Assembly: GCF_003711515.1 (NCBI RefSeq)
Contig: NW_021167087.1
Span: 1,484,799 to 1,548,798, forward strand
DNA: 64,000 bases
Direction of reading: 5' to 3'
Source of the DNA: Sodiomyces alkalinus F11
Taxonomy: Eukaryota; Ascomycota; Sordariomycetes; Glomerellales; Plectosphaerellaceae
How positions within the stretch are numbered: position 1 is the stretch's first letter; every line of letters begins with the position of its first letter. The translations under genes and the position numbers were made by a program. This document shows, one piece after another, positions 35,530 to 44,988 of this stretch. The notes below the pieces were generated by a model, which saw only the letters and a program-made list of their open reading frames with translations, made no database searches and was not told where the DNA came from.

Positions 35530-38500
35530 CTAACGTTGGGCATCCTCCGCATCGTCCTTGCTCTGTTGACCAGCCGGGGCCGCGTTGCCCTTCAGAAACA
35601 TGGTCCTGAACTCCGCATTAGTCTTCTTCGCCGGCTTCCCTTCTTCCGACCCGGTGCCATTGGCCTTCGCGCCCAGAGGGGCATCGGGATTCTTCTTCGG
35701 AAGGAAACCGAGGCCCCGTCTGGGACCACCGCCACCACCACCTCTGCCCAAGACAGGTCTTCTCACGCTCGGGGGAGGTGCCAGAGTAGTAGCATTCCTT
35801 TGCGTCGCCGACGTCGTCTTCTTGTCCCCTTGCTTCCTCGCACCCACGCCATACACAATCTTGTCCGTCCGAAACTCCTCCCTGGCGAACTTGAGGTCCT
35901 CCACGCCGCCCGTGCGCAGCCTGCGACCGTCGAGATCGTACCCGTCCAGCTGCAGTGCGGCCCGACCCGCGCTGGCCGCGTCCTCGAATTCGATCTTGGC
36001 CGAACCGTGGCTGGGCCGCAGCACCAGGCTCTTGAACCCCCCCAGCCGCTGGACGATGTCTCGGATGCGCGCGTCGTTGACCGTGTCCGGAATATCCAGC
36101 AACGCGATACTCCTCGCTTTGATTTCTTCCTGTGATGGCGCATTCGGCTGGTGGCGGCTAGCAGCAGCAGCGTCACCATCGTCGCCCGCGGCCTCCTCGC
36201 GGCTCTCTTGGGCACTCAACGAACGGGCGGGAGAGTCTCTCGGTGCATCTGACAGGGTAGCTGTTGGCTTGGAATGCTTCGGAGCCGAGATCTCCACCGT
36301 CAAAATAGAGCCGCGATATTTTGTCTTGTCAAGCTCCTCGGCGGCCTTCGTAGCCTCCTCCTTGGTTCCCAGCTCGACGTACGCCGTGCCGTGATTTCTG
36401 CCCGCTTTGTTCCGAGGAATGGTGACGCGATGGACTGTGCCGTATTTGGAAAAGACCTCCTTGGCATCGTCTTCGGTGGCCGATGGATCAAGGTTAGTGA
36501 CTCGGACCTCCCGCCCTTCCTCTACGGCACCCTCTCGCTTCTTGGCTCGCGATGGGTCCGAGAAAGCTGCTGTAAGCTTATACCGCCCGTCCAGCATCAT
36601 TCCATCCTTCTTGGTCGCTTTCGTGGAGGCCTCTCGGTCCCGAAACGTGATGTAGCTGAACCGCCGGCGAACGTTTCCCTTTAAGCTGGGCATTCGGATG
36701 CTCAGCATCTCCCCGCAGTCTTCAAACAGCTTGCGAAGGTAGTCTGGGCCGGCAGTCGGCGGATAATTAGTTGCGTAGATGGTCAGGTCTGTGCCGGGCG
36801 CCACGCTAATCTGTGCATCCCCGAGATACTTGCCATCCCGGAGCAAAGCTGACTGGGCCTCGTCCGGGCTCCGGAATTCTATTAGGATCGTCTGCGTGTC
36901 TCCCTGCTTGTCGGGCGCGGCAATCAGGCTGTTGATGTGGCCATATTCCTTGAAATACTGTCGAATCTTGGTCTGCGTCACCCCGGATGGAACCTTGGAG
37001 ACTAAAACCGAAGTGTTCTCCCGATCTCGCTTTAGTCGCTGTCGCTGTTGCAGATCCGGAGACGTTTCCTCGTTGCTCCCTCTCTGCCGCTTGTTTGCTG
37101 CTGTTGTGGATGTCGCCTGATCCTCGGCATCGTCCTCCCACTTGCGCTTAGCACCCGAGGATGAATCGGCAGCGGCCGCCGTCGCGGCCAGCGCTGCCTG
37201 CTGCTGTTGTGCCTGCGCAGCGGCGTACTGCTCGGCGGCCTGGGCGGCCTCTAGCTCGCGGCGTTTTCCCACTTCCTTTTGAAGTTCTGCCACGCTGTCC
37301 ATGGCGCTGCGGAGAGTGCTGGGAAGCTCGTAGTCGTTGCAGTGCTGCACGTACACCTCCATGACCTTCTCGGGCCAGTCCAGGGTCTTCCTCTTGATCG
37401 CCCGACCAAGGACAGCCGTGGCTACGGAAGGAACCCGCAATCCGACTGCCACAGTGGACGGCGTGGGGCTGCGATCCTTCCCGTTTGACGCGAAGACCAT
37501 CATCTCCCACATGTAATAGTGCATCCAAAAGTCGTAGCTGTCAGCGTAGAGCTGCTTTTCGGCCAGCTTATGCCATTGATGTCTCGCGTCGTCGAGACAG
37601 CCCTTCTTGTCTGTCAAGTATTGGATGTAAATGCGCTCCAGGCGGAAAGCGGGATCACCTCGGTAGCCGTCGCCGTAGCGATGCTTCGCTTGGTCCACAA
37701 ACTCGATCGCGGCGCGGAGGCCCATGTCCGCAATGTCGACTGCCTCATCCGAGGCATTGATATCCATGGCCGTCCTCTTGAGAAACCCGCACCAGCCGGC
37801 GTACATGTCGAGCAAACCAGTCATGCCGTTCTTATAGAGGTCGGGATGGCTTGTCGCCTTGTGCTTGATCTGCTCAATGTCGTGGAAGGGCAACTTGGCC
37901 TCCTCGGCACTGAGTATGTAGCGGGACCAAAGAGCGCCCGACCAAGGACAGTGATCCACGGCTCTTCGGATGACGTCCAACATGGCGTGAGGCGCCTGCG
38001 CGAAAGTGCCCGACGTGGCTAGGAACCTGATGCACTCGGTCCAGACGGCTTCGTCGAACGCAAACACCCCGGTTAAGGCTCGGGCGTAGAGGCCTCGGCA
38101 CAGCTCCCCCGTGGCCTCGACATGTCTCTTGCTTCTCTTGCTCTGGCACGCTTCCCATTCGAGGTATTCTCGCAGCGTGCTGCGGTACTCGTCGTCCTTC
38201 CCGTCGCGGGCGGTCTTGCCAAGTCGGAGCTCGAACATGTCACGGTCGCTGGTGAGCTGTTTGGCCTCCTGGGATTGGGCGGTCACCGCCTGCATGGTCG
38301 ATTCCCAAGCCGCCTGGTTGTATGTCGAGAGGAAGCTAGAAAAAGCCTGGGCCGTGTCCTCATGCGTAACGTGGGGGGTCTGAAGGCGATCGGTGTAGAG
38401 GTGCGTAATGCGCCGGACGCCTTCGGAGGTGCGGGTCCTGTCGAGCAAACCGCGCTCGAGCGATATCCAGCGGTCCCACAGCTCGTGGCTGTCACTGATG

Positions 38501-38805
38501 CGGTACTGGATAGCCTCGTAGCCTTGTTGCCACAGGCTGAGGGCGGCATTGAGGGAGAAAATGTCGCGGCCCATGATCTGCTCCTCTTCGGGCCAGCCGA
38601 CGTCGGCCGAGAGGCTGTCTACGTGGAGTGACCAGAAGTATTCGCAGTAGGCTCGCCAGACCTTGAGGCTGTTGGGCTCGGCATCGACGGCGAGTTTGTA
38701 GAGCTCGATGACTTGGACGCGCTTCTCGAGGTCGGTGGCGCCACGACTATGTTCAGCTACATAGTCTACCCACCTGTCTTCGCCGACGGGAAGAGAGGGC
38801 GCCAT
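35530..38805 (-). CDS. PRP24: U4/U6 snRNA-associated splicing factor Prp24 (SART3-like)
   Basis: A single exon of 1,091 residues. Prp24 anneals U4 and U6 snRNAs during spliceosome recycling in the nucleus. Residues 1-560 are HAT/TPR-like helical repeats (VIELYKLAVDAEPNSLKVWR, LWDRWISLE, WSGALWSRYILSAEEAKLP), which the budding-yeast protein lacks but human SART3 has. A Gln/Ala-rich coiled stretch and a basic NLS-like region follow. Four RRM-like regions begin near 595 (TSVLVSKVPS), 673 (LTIYATNYPPTAGPDYLRKL), 765 (REVRVTNLDPSATEDDA) and 895 (RSIALLDIPDTVNDARI). A Gly/Arg segment precedes the C-terminal Lsm-interaction motif TNAEFRTMFLKGN (about 1060-1072), which in yeast contacts the Lsm2-8 ring. 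The start is the first ATG before the conserved helical repeats. Confidence 0.93.
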   Translation of the reverse strand: MAPSLPVGEDRWVDYVAEHSRGATDLEKRVQVIELYKLAVDAEPNSLKVWRAYCEYFWSLHVDSLSADVGWPEEEQIMGRDIFSLNAALSLWQQGYEAIQYRISDSHELWDRWISLERGLLDRTRTSEGVRRITHLYTDRLQTPHVTHEDTAQAFSSFLSTYNQAAWESTMQAVTAQSQEAKQLTSDRDMFELRLGKTARDGKDDEYRSTLREYLEWEACQSKRSKRHVEATGELCRGLYARALTGVFAFDEAVWTECIRFLATSGTFAQAPHAMLDVIRRAVDHCPWSGALWSRYILSAEEAKLPFHDIEQIKHKATSHPDLYKNGMTGLLDMYAGWCGFLKRTAMDINASDEAVDIADMGLRAAIEFVDQAKHRYGDGYRGDPAFRLERIYIQYLTDKKGCLDDARHQWHKLAEKQLYADSYDFWMHYYMWEMMVFASNGKDRSPTPSTVAVGLRVPSVATAVLGRAIKRKTLDWPEKVMEVYVQHCNDYELPSTLRSAMDSVAELQKEVGKRRELEAAQAAEQYAAAQAQQQQAALAATAAAADSSSGAKRKWEDDAEDQATSTTAANKRQRGSNEETSPDLQQRQRLKRDRENTSVLVSKVPSGVTQTKIRQYFKEYGHINSLIAAPDKQGDTQTILIEFRSPDEAQSALLRDGKYLGDAQISVAPGTDLTIYATNYPPTAGPDYLRKLFEDCGEMLSIRMPSLKGNVRRRFSYITFRDREASTKATKKDGMMLDGRYKLTAAFSDPSRAKKREGAVEEGREVRVTNLDPSATEDDAKEVFSKYGTVHRVTIPRNKAGRNHGTAYVELGTKEEATKAAEELDKTKYRGSILTVEISAPKHSKPTATLSDAPRDSPARSLSAQESREEAAGDDGDAAAASRHQPNAPSQEEIKARSIALLDIPDTVNDARIRDIVQRLGGFKSLVLRPSHGSAKIEFEDAASAGRAALQLDGYDLDGRRLRTGGVEDLKFAREEFRTDKIVYGVGARKQGDKKTTSATQRNATTLAPPPSVRRPVLGRGGGGGGPRRGLGFLPKKNPDAPLGAKANGTGSEEGKPAKKTNAEFRTMFLKGNAAPAGQQSKDDAEDAQR

Positions 38806-39798
38806 GATGATGACGAATCTGTCGCGCTGGAGGGAGGTGAACCATGGGATGACGAGGGTAGGGCTGAGGAGGAGACGATCGCCTTGGCAAGATTCTCTCT
38901 ATCGCGCCAAGCCACGGGAAATCTAGGCTACCTTAGAGGAAAGCGAAGGCGAGGTAACAGGTAACAGTGGGTGCTTGCAGCACACAGGAAAGTGCGCCCG
39001 ACGACTCGGGGTTGGGATAGTGCGACGGTCGAGTGTGCGCTCGATCGAACCCGGGGACGATAGCTCCAACAGAGGAAAGGGCGAGATGCGGCCGTTGGTG
39101 TTGATACGGGGAAGTCGTGCCTTTGGCTATTAGGTTCAACTAAGACGTATTATGTAATCATAGTAATCTGTCCCAGTCTGGACTGATCGATTCAGGGAAG
39201 CATTTGGGGAAGGATCTACGGGAGTACGTATAACAACGGAGTACACAAGGTACCTTACACCACGAAAGCACCGGATCAGTACTCCTTTGACTCATCTCGC
39301 AGGTGTAAGAAAATTAAGTCCTTTTAGATCTCGTCTTATGTTATATTGAATTCCTCTAATAAATAGTATTATCAAAGATTATAACCAAATATAACATAAT
39401 ATTAACGATAGATATACTTATAGTAGAAGTATAGGAAATAGGCTACCTATTTTTGGCTGCTGTACTAGTAATATTATCTCACTCGACGTCTAGATTCGCC
39501 TTTTAGGAAGACTGAGGTCCCTAATACGGAGATACGGAGAACAGGTAGATGGTCCAGAGCACACTGGCAAATGAAGCAACTGGAAACAAAACATAGAGGT
39601 CGATAAAGTCAATGCGTGGCAGCCTATTCTTCTACCCGTTCTGAGGACGGCCACGATAGTGTACATGTGAGGTTAAGGTAAGGCAAGTTAAGGTACCTTA
39701 CCTACTAGGTAAGGTACGGTAGTCTACAATGTCGTGTACATGGTGTTTGTAAGGTAAGGTTCCTTAGCAATGGAAGTGGGAATGACCGTCTTGCACTC
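38806..39798. other. Spacer with AT-rich patch and palindromic microrepeat
   Basis: An AT-rich block occupies about 39305-39475, unlike the surrounding DNA, and may be a decayed (possibly RIP-mutated) relic. A palindromic microrepeat lies at 39693-39717, with related fragments at 39249-39256 and 39749-39765. TACGGAGTA-like words occur at 39236-39244. No coding frame was recognised. Confidence 0.5.
39693..39717. repeat. Palindromic microrepeat (GTACCTTACCT arms)
   Basis: Left arm GTACCTTACCT (39693-39703), 3 nt spacer, right arm AGGTAAGGTAC (39707-39717). The arms are exact reverse complements and share their core with the palindrome at 5734-5760. Confidence 0.9.
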
Positions 39799-40980
39799 CT
39801 ACCACGAATAGTACGGTCTCTGTGCAGTAACCGGCCGATTCGGCAAATGGACCCATGGCTTCCGCTTAGCCTCCTTGGCTACCTGCTCATTGTGCTCCCG
39901 TATCCGTGTTCGTTCCTCCTTGAGGACGACGGAAATGCCTGGTTTTGATGGTCAGCTTGGATCGTTTGACAATGTCATGATATCAGGACAAGCTTATACG
40001 CACCCGTCGATGGTCTGAGAATGAGTCCCGTCCTGGCGCGGGCTTTGTACTCGATACGCCGGAAGCGAATAGGCCCCTTGTTCACCCAAGCCTGTGCAAC
40101 ATAGAGCCCCGATGGGTCGTCCACCTTGATCGTCTCCCCGTCCTTGGTTTGAATCTTGACGGGCGTGGGGGTCGCGTCCTTGTTGACCTTACCCAGGCCC
40201 ATGCCACGGCTCACGACAGCTAGATCGCGGGCCTCCTCGAGGTGGAACTTGACCTCGGCCGCCATCTTCTTCTTCGAGAACCGCATTTGCACAAGGGCCT
40301 CTTCCAGTGTCTTGCCTTGGATCTGCCTTGCGAGCATCACCAGCTTCTTCACGCTGGTCTCCAGGAACGCGCTCCTGTGCAGCAGCTCTTTTTCGGTGGC
40401 CGCAATGCGCTCCATCCGCCTCGCATACGCAGAAGGTTCTTCGGCGGCCGTGCGTTGGCGAACCATCTGGATGACTTTCTTCCTCTCCCACCGGGTCCGG
40501 GCGCGCGGGTCCGGATCGATACGCCAGGCAGCGGCCTCGGGGGGCGCGACCTTCGGTTGGCGTGCTTGTGCGGCGCCTTTTGCATCGCGTCCGCCCGTGG
40601 CCGCTTTCACTTCGTCTTCGAAAATCGAGTCGGAAAGAGAGGGTGCTTTGCTCTGCTGTTGCTGGGCGATGACACGGGCGCGGACTTTGGGGTCGTCGAG
40701 GTCTTGACCGCTGGATTCTGGCTGGCGAGTATTCGAGCCGCGGTTGAACCAGTTAGAGATGGACCATTTCGTGCGACGCTGACTCTGGACGAGCGGAACC
40801 GAGGTAGCCAACGAGTTTGAGGACGCGAGAGTGTACAGAGCCGACGGAGCTGAGAAAAGTCGTTGTTGTTAATGTGGGCATTGAACCTAGAATCGGCCGT
40901 GGTGTAGAAGTCACGGCAGACGTGATCGAAGACCACTTACCGACTAACGCTATTCTCCTAGACGGTATGTGGGCGCTCAT
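39799..40980 (-). CDS. Mitochondrial large-subunit ribosomal protein uL22m
   Basis: Three exons (40980-40941, 40849-40004, 39938-39799) encode 341 residues. uL22m lines the exit tunnel of the mitochondrial ribosome. The N-terminus (MSAHIPSRRIALV, then APSALYTLASSN) is a probable import presequence split by the first intron. The L22 domain begins around the conserved KKLVMLARQIQGKTLEEALVQ and includes MRFSKKKMAAEVKFHLEEAR, YVAQAWVNKGPIRFRRIEYK and ARARTGLILRPSTGISVVLK. The second intron (39939-40003, 65 nt) uses GTGCGT and CAG and restores STGISVVLKEE. Reading through instead would end the protein after 24 nt. The C-terminal tail ends PVTAQRPYYSW. The gene was recognised by the L22 fold residues and the fungal mitochondrial context. 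Confidence 0.9.
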
Positions 40981-41343
40981 CGTGACAAGTGGTCGCCCAA
41001 CACCTGGCACAGCAACTTCATGAAGCTTTCCGTGAGAAAATTAAGAACGTGTAGAACTCATTCGTACGGATACATAGGATAAGGTAGAAGGAGCGACCGA
41101 CTTTGGTTGGTTAATCCCTGAGAGACTGCCAGCCGAAGTTTTACCGGACGCTTACGATATATCACGTGACTGTTTTCACGGAACAATCGTCAGGCCATTC
41201 CATTCCCATCGACAGAGAGCTGGGTCCCATCAATTCTCTCGCTTTCTTGCCGAACCAATCCGACCACCACCACCAAGTTCAAACCCCGTCCAACAATCCA
41301 CCTCTCAACCTCCCGCGCAACTCGCAACGACATCCCGATCACA

Positions 41344-41878
41344 ATGGCCAGCGCGTCCTCTATCAAGCCCATCACGGGTGTACGTACAACTCTCCCTCAG
41401 TCCCAGTCGGGCACCCAATTGGGTGCTTTGCATCCGTCGCGGATGGTCACTCATATCCTCGGCAGATGCTCCGGCGAAACCTCATTCTGGACCTCGGAAT
41501 TGGTCTAGGTATGTTTATAGCGAACTCCAGTCAATTTGCTGCTTTGCTTTGTTCCATCTGTCTCCAATTCCCTACTCTTCATATATTCGGAACCGGTGAC
41601 TAACGTGAGATATCACACTAGGTGTTGGCTTCGGCATGGCTAATGCGTTCTGGTACGACACCATCCTGCGCCGATAATTATTGCGAAGAGAAGAATGGCG
41701 GAGCGGCTGGGCCGCGTTTTGCATCAGCCAACGCAGCGTACCGAGAGTTGAAATACGTCATGCTAATTCACGAATGCACCGTAGGTACGGCTTCCACATG
41801 CGCCGCACAAACGCTCGAGACAACTACTACGCCAAGCTAGAGCAGGAGAAGGCAGAGCAGCGTGCCGTCCAGGCGTAA
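41344..41878 (+). CDS. COX9: Cytochrome c oxidase subunit 7A (Cox9)
   Basis: Four small exons (41344-41379, 41466-41508, 41622-41652, 41785-41878) encode 67 residues. Cox9 is a nuclear-encoded single-pass subunit of respiratory complex IV in the inner mitochondrial membrane. The family pattern is intact: KPITGMLRRNLILDLGIGLG, a hydrophobic helix, FWYGFHMRRTNARDNYYAKL, and a charged tail. The length matches yeast Cox9 (about 59) with a short extension. Introns are 86, 113 and 132 nt, each with clear GT..AG sites, and all four joins keep frame. The gene is easily missed because no exon exceeds 94 nt. Confidence 0.93.
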
Positions 41879-42947
41879 GAGAGGCGCCTACTTTGATTTC
41901 GGGGACTGAACTGGCGAAGGGGAGAACAATTATCGAAGGGTTGGTTGGGTAGATGTTTGGACGGGACTGCGGTGGGAGGATTCCGAACACTTAGACGAAG
42001 AATTGAAAGCGTGAACTGCGCTGGTCCAACTGGCAGCCGGTTTGTACCAAAACTGTGTGCAATATGGGTCCAGGACTTCTGCTGCTTCCGTCTCTTTTGT
42101 CCGATGTGACTTGGCCCAGGGAAGTGATGGGAGAAACCTGGGATATAGTTGAGAATTAACGAAGCGCTCATTTTCGTCCTCTTGTGCGACCTTCCTCAAT
42201 GGAGAAGTTGTTACACATCACGTTGAAGATGCGCCATTGGGGACCAGGGAGTAGTTGGTCGGTATTATGCCGTAGCCATGACCTGGTTACCCATGGCTTT
42301 CAGCTTTAAGTGAGTCTGCTTGCGCTGGCTCAAATTAGAGAGCTGCAGACGACAGTATGACAGAATATACAACATCGTGAGCTAATAGTTTGTCGCCTGG
42401 AGAGTTGGAATGCGCCTCAACTGATGAAATGGCATGCTTCCAATCCCCCTTCTGCCATCACGTGTCCACTTGCGATCTATCCTTCAAGCCTTCCCACGCC
42501 GACGTCTCGACCATAAAAACGCCCTTTTTGTCCCTGCACCTACACATGGGGCGATCCGTGATCCCCTGTTAGCAGGATAAACTACACGGTACGTGTGACA
42601 GGTGTGGGAGAGACGGGGTTGCGACGCACTGGCGGAAGAAGCGATTGACAGCCCAGCATCGCACAGGGCTTCCGGGTAGTGCCGGGTCATCGACGAAACA
42701 ACGGTATTGTGTCAACTCCTTCAGCTCGCACCGAGTCAGGTCCACGTTCCCGCCACCTTCAAGCTTGCGTTTCCTGCCCTTGACATCTGCCTGGACGTGA
42801 AGCGGGAGCTCCGAGACCGGGAAAGCAAGGCACGGTGGAGACATAAGTCTTCGGTCCTCCGGGTCTCAGGCTCACTACTTTCTTCACTACTTTTCTTGTG
42901 GTGTTTTTTACTGCCTCGCCATAGAAATCCGGTTGTTCAATGGGTTG
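41879..42947. other. Spacer between COX9 and the XRCC2-like gene
   Basis: No recognisable gene. An open frame at 42707-42997 overlaps the proposed start of the next gene in another frame and has no family signature. Confidence 0.45.
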
Positions 42948-43933
42948 ATGATGGCTGTGCCGACGGCGATTGTTACGGGTGCTCGGATGCTGAATGAGGT
43001 GGAAGAGGGTAGTCTCGATGAGGTCAGTCGTGTTTCTGAACGTCGTTATCTAATTACCTTTTTTCTTCTTTTTTTCTTTTTTGCCGCCTCCCTCGGCCTT
43101 CCCCCACCGCCCACTCCCCTCTAACCGGGATCACGGCGAAAACGACTCACCCACACCCCCGAGATGTAGCCATAGGACAAATGATGGAGGTTGCAACTTT
43201 TGATTAATTATTTCTCTAGGTCCTCACATCCCTACGAACAAACTTGAGCGTTCTGTCCGCCTTCCCTGCGCCATCCACCAAAGAGAGTCCACAGAGGTTC
43301 AAGTCGCACGGGGATCCCGATCTCGATGCTTTGCTCGATCGGAATCTACGCGCAACACAGTCTGCTACCCTACAACTGACCGGCCGGTACCTGCCTCTCG
43401 TCTACAACCTCGTGTCGAAGCTAATCGCCGCACCGCGCAACAAAGCCATCGTCATCATTGACACGGAGAATCGCTTTGACCCGACATGCTTGACAGCCCA
43501 ATATTCCTCGCGTCTCGACGACCTCCACCACGTCCACGTCTACCGCACGCCTCGCTGCGGATCGGACCACCTCCAGGCGCTTGTCGCGAGTGTCGAGGCC
43601 CAGATGCTGTACAGCCGACACGAGAGCCGCGGACGCGAGTGGTGGGGGACCATCGTCATCGGTTCCCTGTCGGCTTCTCCATCTGCTTCCGCTACTGCAT
43701 CGGGACCAGCCATGACGTCAACACGAGGCAGCACTGCCCATGTCACTGCCAGCTGGAAGGGGTGGCTGAGAGTCGACAGAGAGGATGTTGAGCGCTTCCA
43801 TCCTGCTGCGAGCGCTCGTGAGGCCCTCGCCGACCGAGAAAGAAGGCAGGTAGCTGTCGACTCGGCTGGTTGGGCTGCCTCCTGTCAGTGGGGTGGCTTC
43901 ACTTTCAGGCCCGAGGAAGAGCGTAGACAATGA
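42948..43933 (+). CDS. Rad51-paralog / XRCC2-like protein with degenerate Walker A
   Basis: Two exons (42948-43022, 43220-43933) encode 262 residues. The intron has GTCAGT and CTAG ends. The core KAIVIIDTENRFDP resembles the strand after the Walker A loop in Rad51/XRCC2 (the YIDTEG / FIDTDYHFD motif). It is followed by a spacing-conserved segment, HVHVYRTPRCGSDHLQALVA then REWWGTIVIGS, similar in layout to the XRCC2 region leading to Walker B. Just upstream, where GxxxxGKT is expected, the sequence is LQLTGRYLPLVYNLVSK, with no GK[T/S]. XRCC2-type proteins support Rad51 filament assembly in homologous recombination. The family assignment is inference from motif layout. The start is the first ATG pair in the open frame, but a further upstream exon cannot be excluded. 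Confidence 0.6.
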
Positions 43934-44021
43934 TATTCCGGCACGAGTTCCTGCCTATGTCAGGGTATACGCCATGCCGTGATATGACTACACCAGTGCT
44001 GCAGCCCCGGTTACCTCAAGT

Positions 44022-44054
44022 CATATATATATATATATATTATTATTATTATTA
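44022..44054. repeat. (TA)n then (TTA)n microsatellite
   Basis: Alternating TA from about 44022 to 44041, passing directly into TTA repeats to 44054. Confidence 0.9.
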
Positions 44055-44121
44055 ATCTTACTCCGCTATCCTGACTAATCTACAGGAGCCTTCCTAGGCT
44101 ACGCGGTCCTTCTCGGGTGGC

Positions 44122-44165
44122 TATAGAGGGGAAAACCCGGGTAAAACCCGGGGAAAACCTCTATA
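44122..44165. repeat. Inverted repeat around GGGAAAACCC units
   Basis: TATAGAGG (44122-44129) is the exact reverse complement of CCTCTATA (44158-44165). The loop holds repeated AAAACCCGGG-like units. A hairpin in DNA or RNA is possible. Confidence 0.75.
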
Positions 44166-44228
44166 CACTTCCTTGGGTGGAGAGGTGCCGCTGCGGGGCC
44201 GACATGGCCCCGGTTCTTCCCCGTTGCG

Positions 44229-44249
44229 TATATATATATATATATATAT
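44229..44249. repeat. (TA)n microsatellite
   Basis: About ten TA dinucleotides. Confidence 0.9.
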
Positions 44250-44773
44250 CCCTCTGTCGGCGAGCTGATGGCTTTGCGAGGTAATTATTGGCACAACTGG
44301 CTGGATATGCGACAGCCCAAGTAAACATCCGGGCCAAGTAGCCATTAAATAAAGCGCCTATCCAGATTCAATCGACTGTGCATGGCGTATTTGTTTCGAC
44401 AACAATGGGGCTTAACGATCTGATCTCGTGCGACTATTCTTCCGCACGGGAAGAAATACTCGCAAATAGAAGAAGCTATAGGTATTAACAGCAATGTTCA
44501 ATATCTATATTAACCACAATCTTAAGCTGACTGCTGGCGCCTTACGCCCCCACAACGTCTATCGTCTTGTCTCTCGAATCTTTCCTTCTTTGCGAAGGAC
44601 GATATCAGGAAGGCTTCAGAGCCATTACCCGAATTTGACATGCCGAAAATTGACCTTTAATCCCAATGCTCATTCATAGCTTCATCAATCTGATGGCGCC
44701 TTGGTATCCCAATCCCAGTATCCCCATGTTACCTGTACCGATACAAACGAGAGGATCCAACCAAGTGTTGGGT

Positions 44774-44850
44774 GGAAAAGAAGAAAAAAAGAAGAAGAAA
44801 AAAAGAAGAAGAAAAAAAGAAGAAGAAAAAAGAAGAAGAAAAAAAAGAAA
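44774..44850 (+). repeat. Purine-only GAA/GAAAAA tract
   Basis: About 77 nt of uninterrupted A/G, built from AAGAAG and GAAAAAAA units. It lies downstream of the HAD hydrolase gene's 3' end. Confidence 0.9.
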
Positions 44851-44988
44851 TGTAGGAACACGAAACCATCGAATCGCTTTTCGTAATGCGTTCAACCAGA
44901 GCCAATTTCCAAAATGCTGCAGAGATAGGAAAAGGTAAGAATCAAAGCACGCGGCTTATGCGGAACGCCCCGTACCCCTGAAAGGCGC

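Larger units (their letters stand above)
43934..44988. other. Spacer rich in simple repeats
   Basis: Holds two (TA)n tracts, a hairpin-forming GGGAAAACCC repeat, and a 77 nt purine-only tract (44774-44850). No coding frame was recognised. Confidence 0.6.

Noticed and set aside
39030..39062. B-box-like GGGTTCGATC on the - strand
   Set aside because: No A box or acceptor stem at the right spacing.
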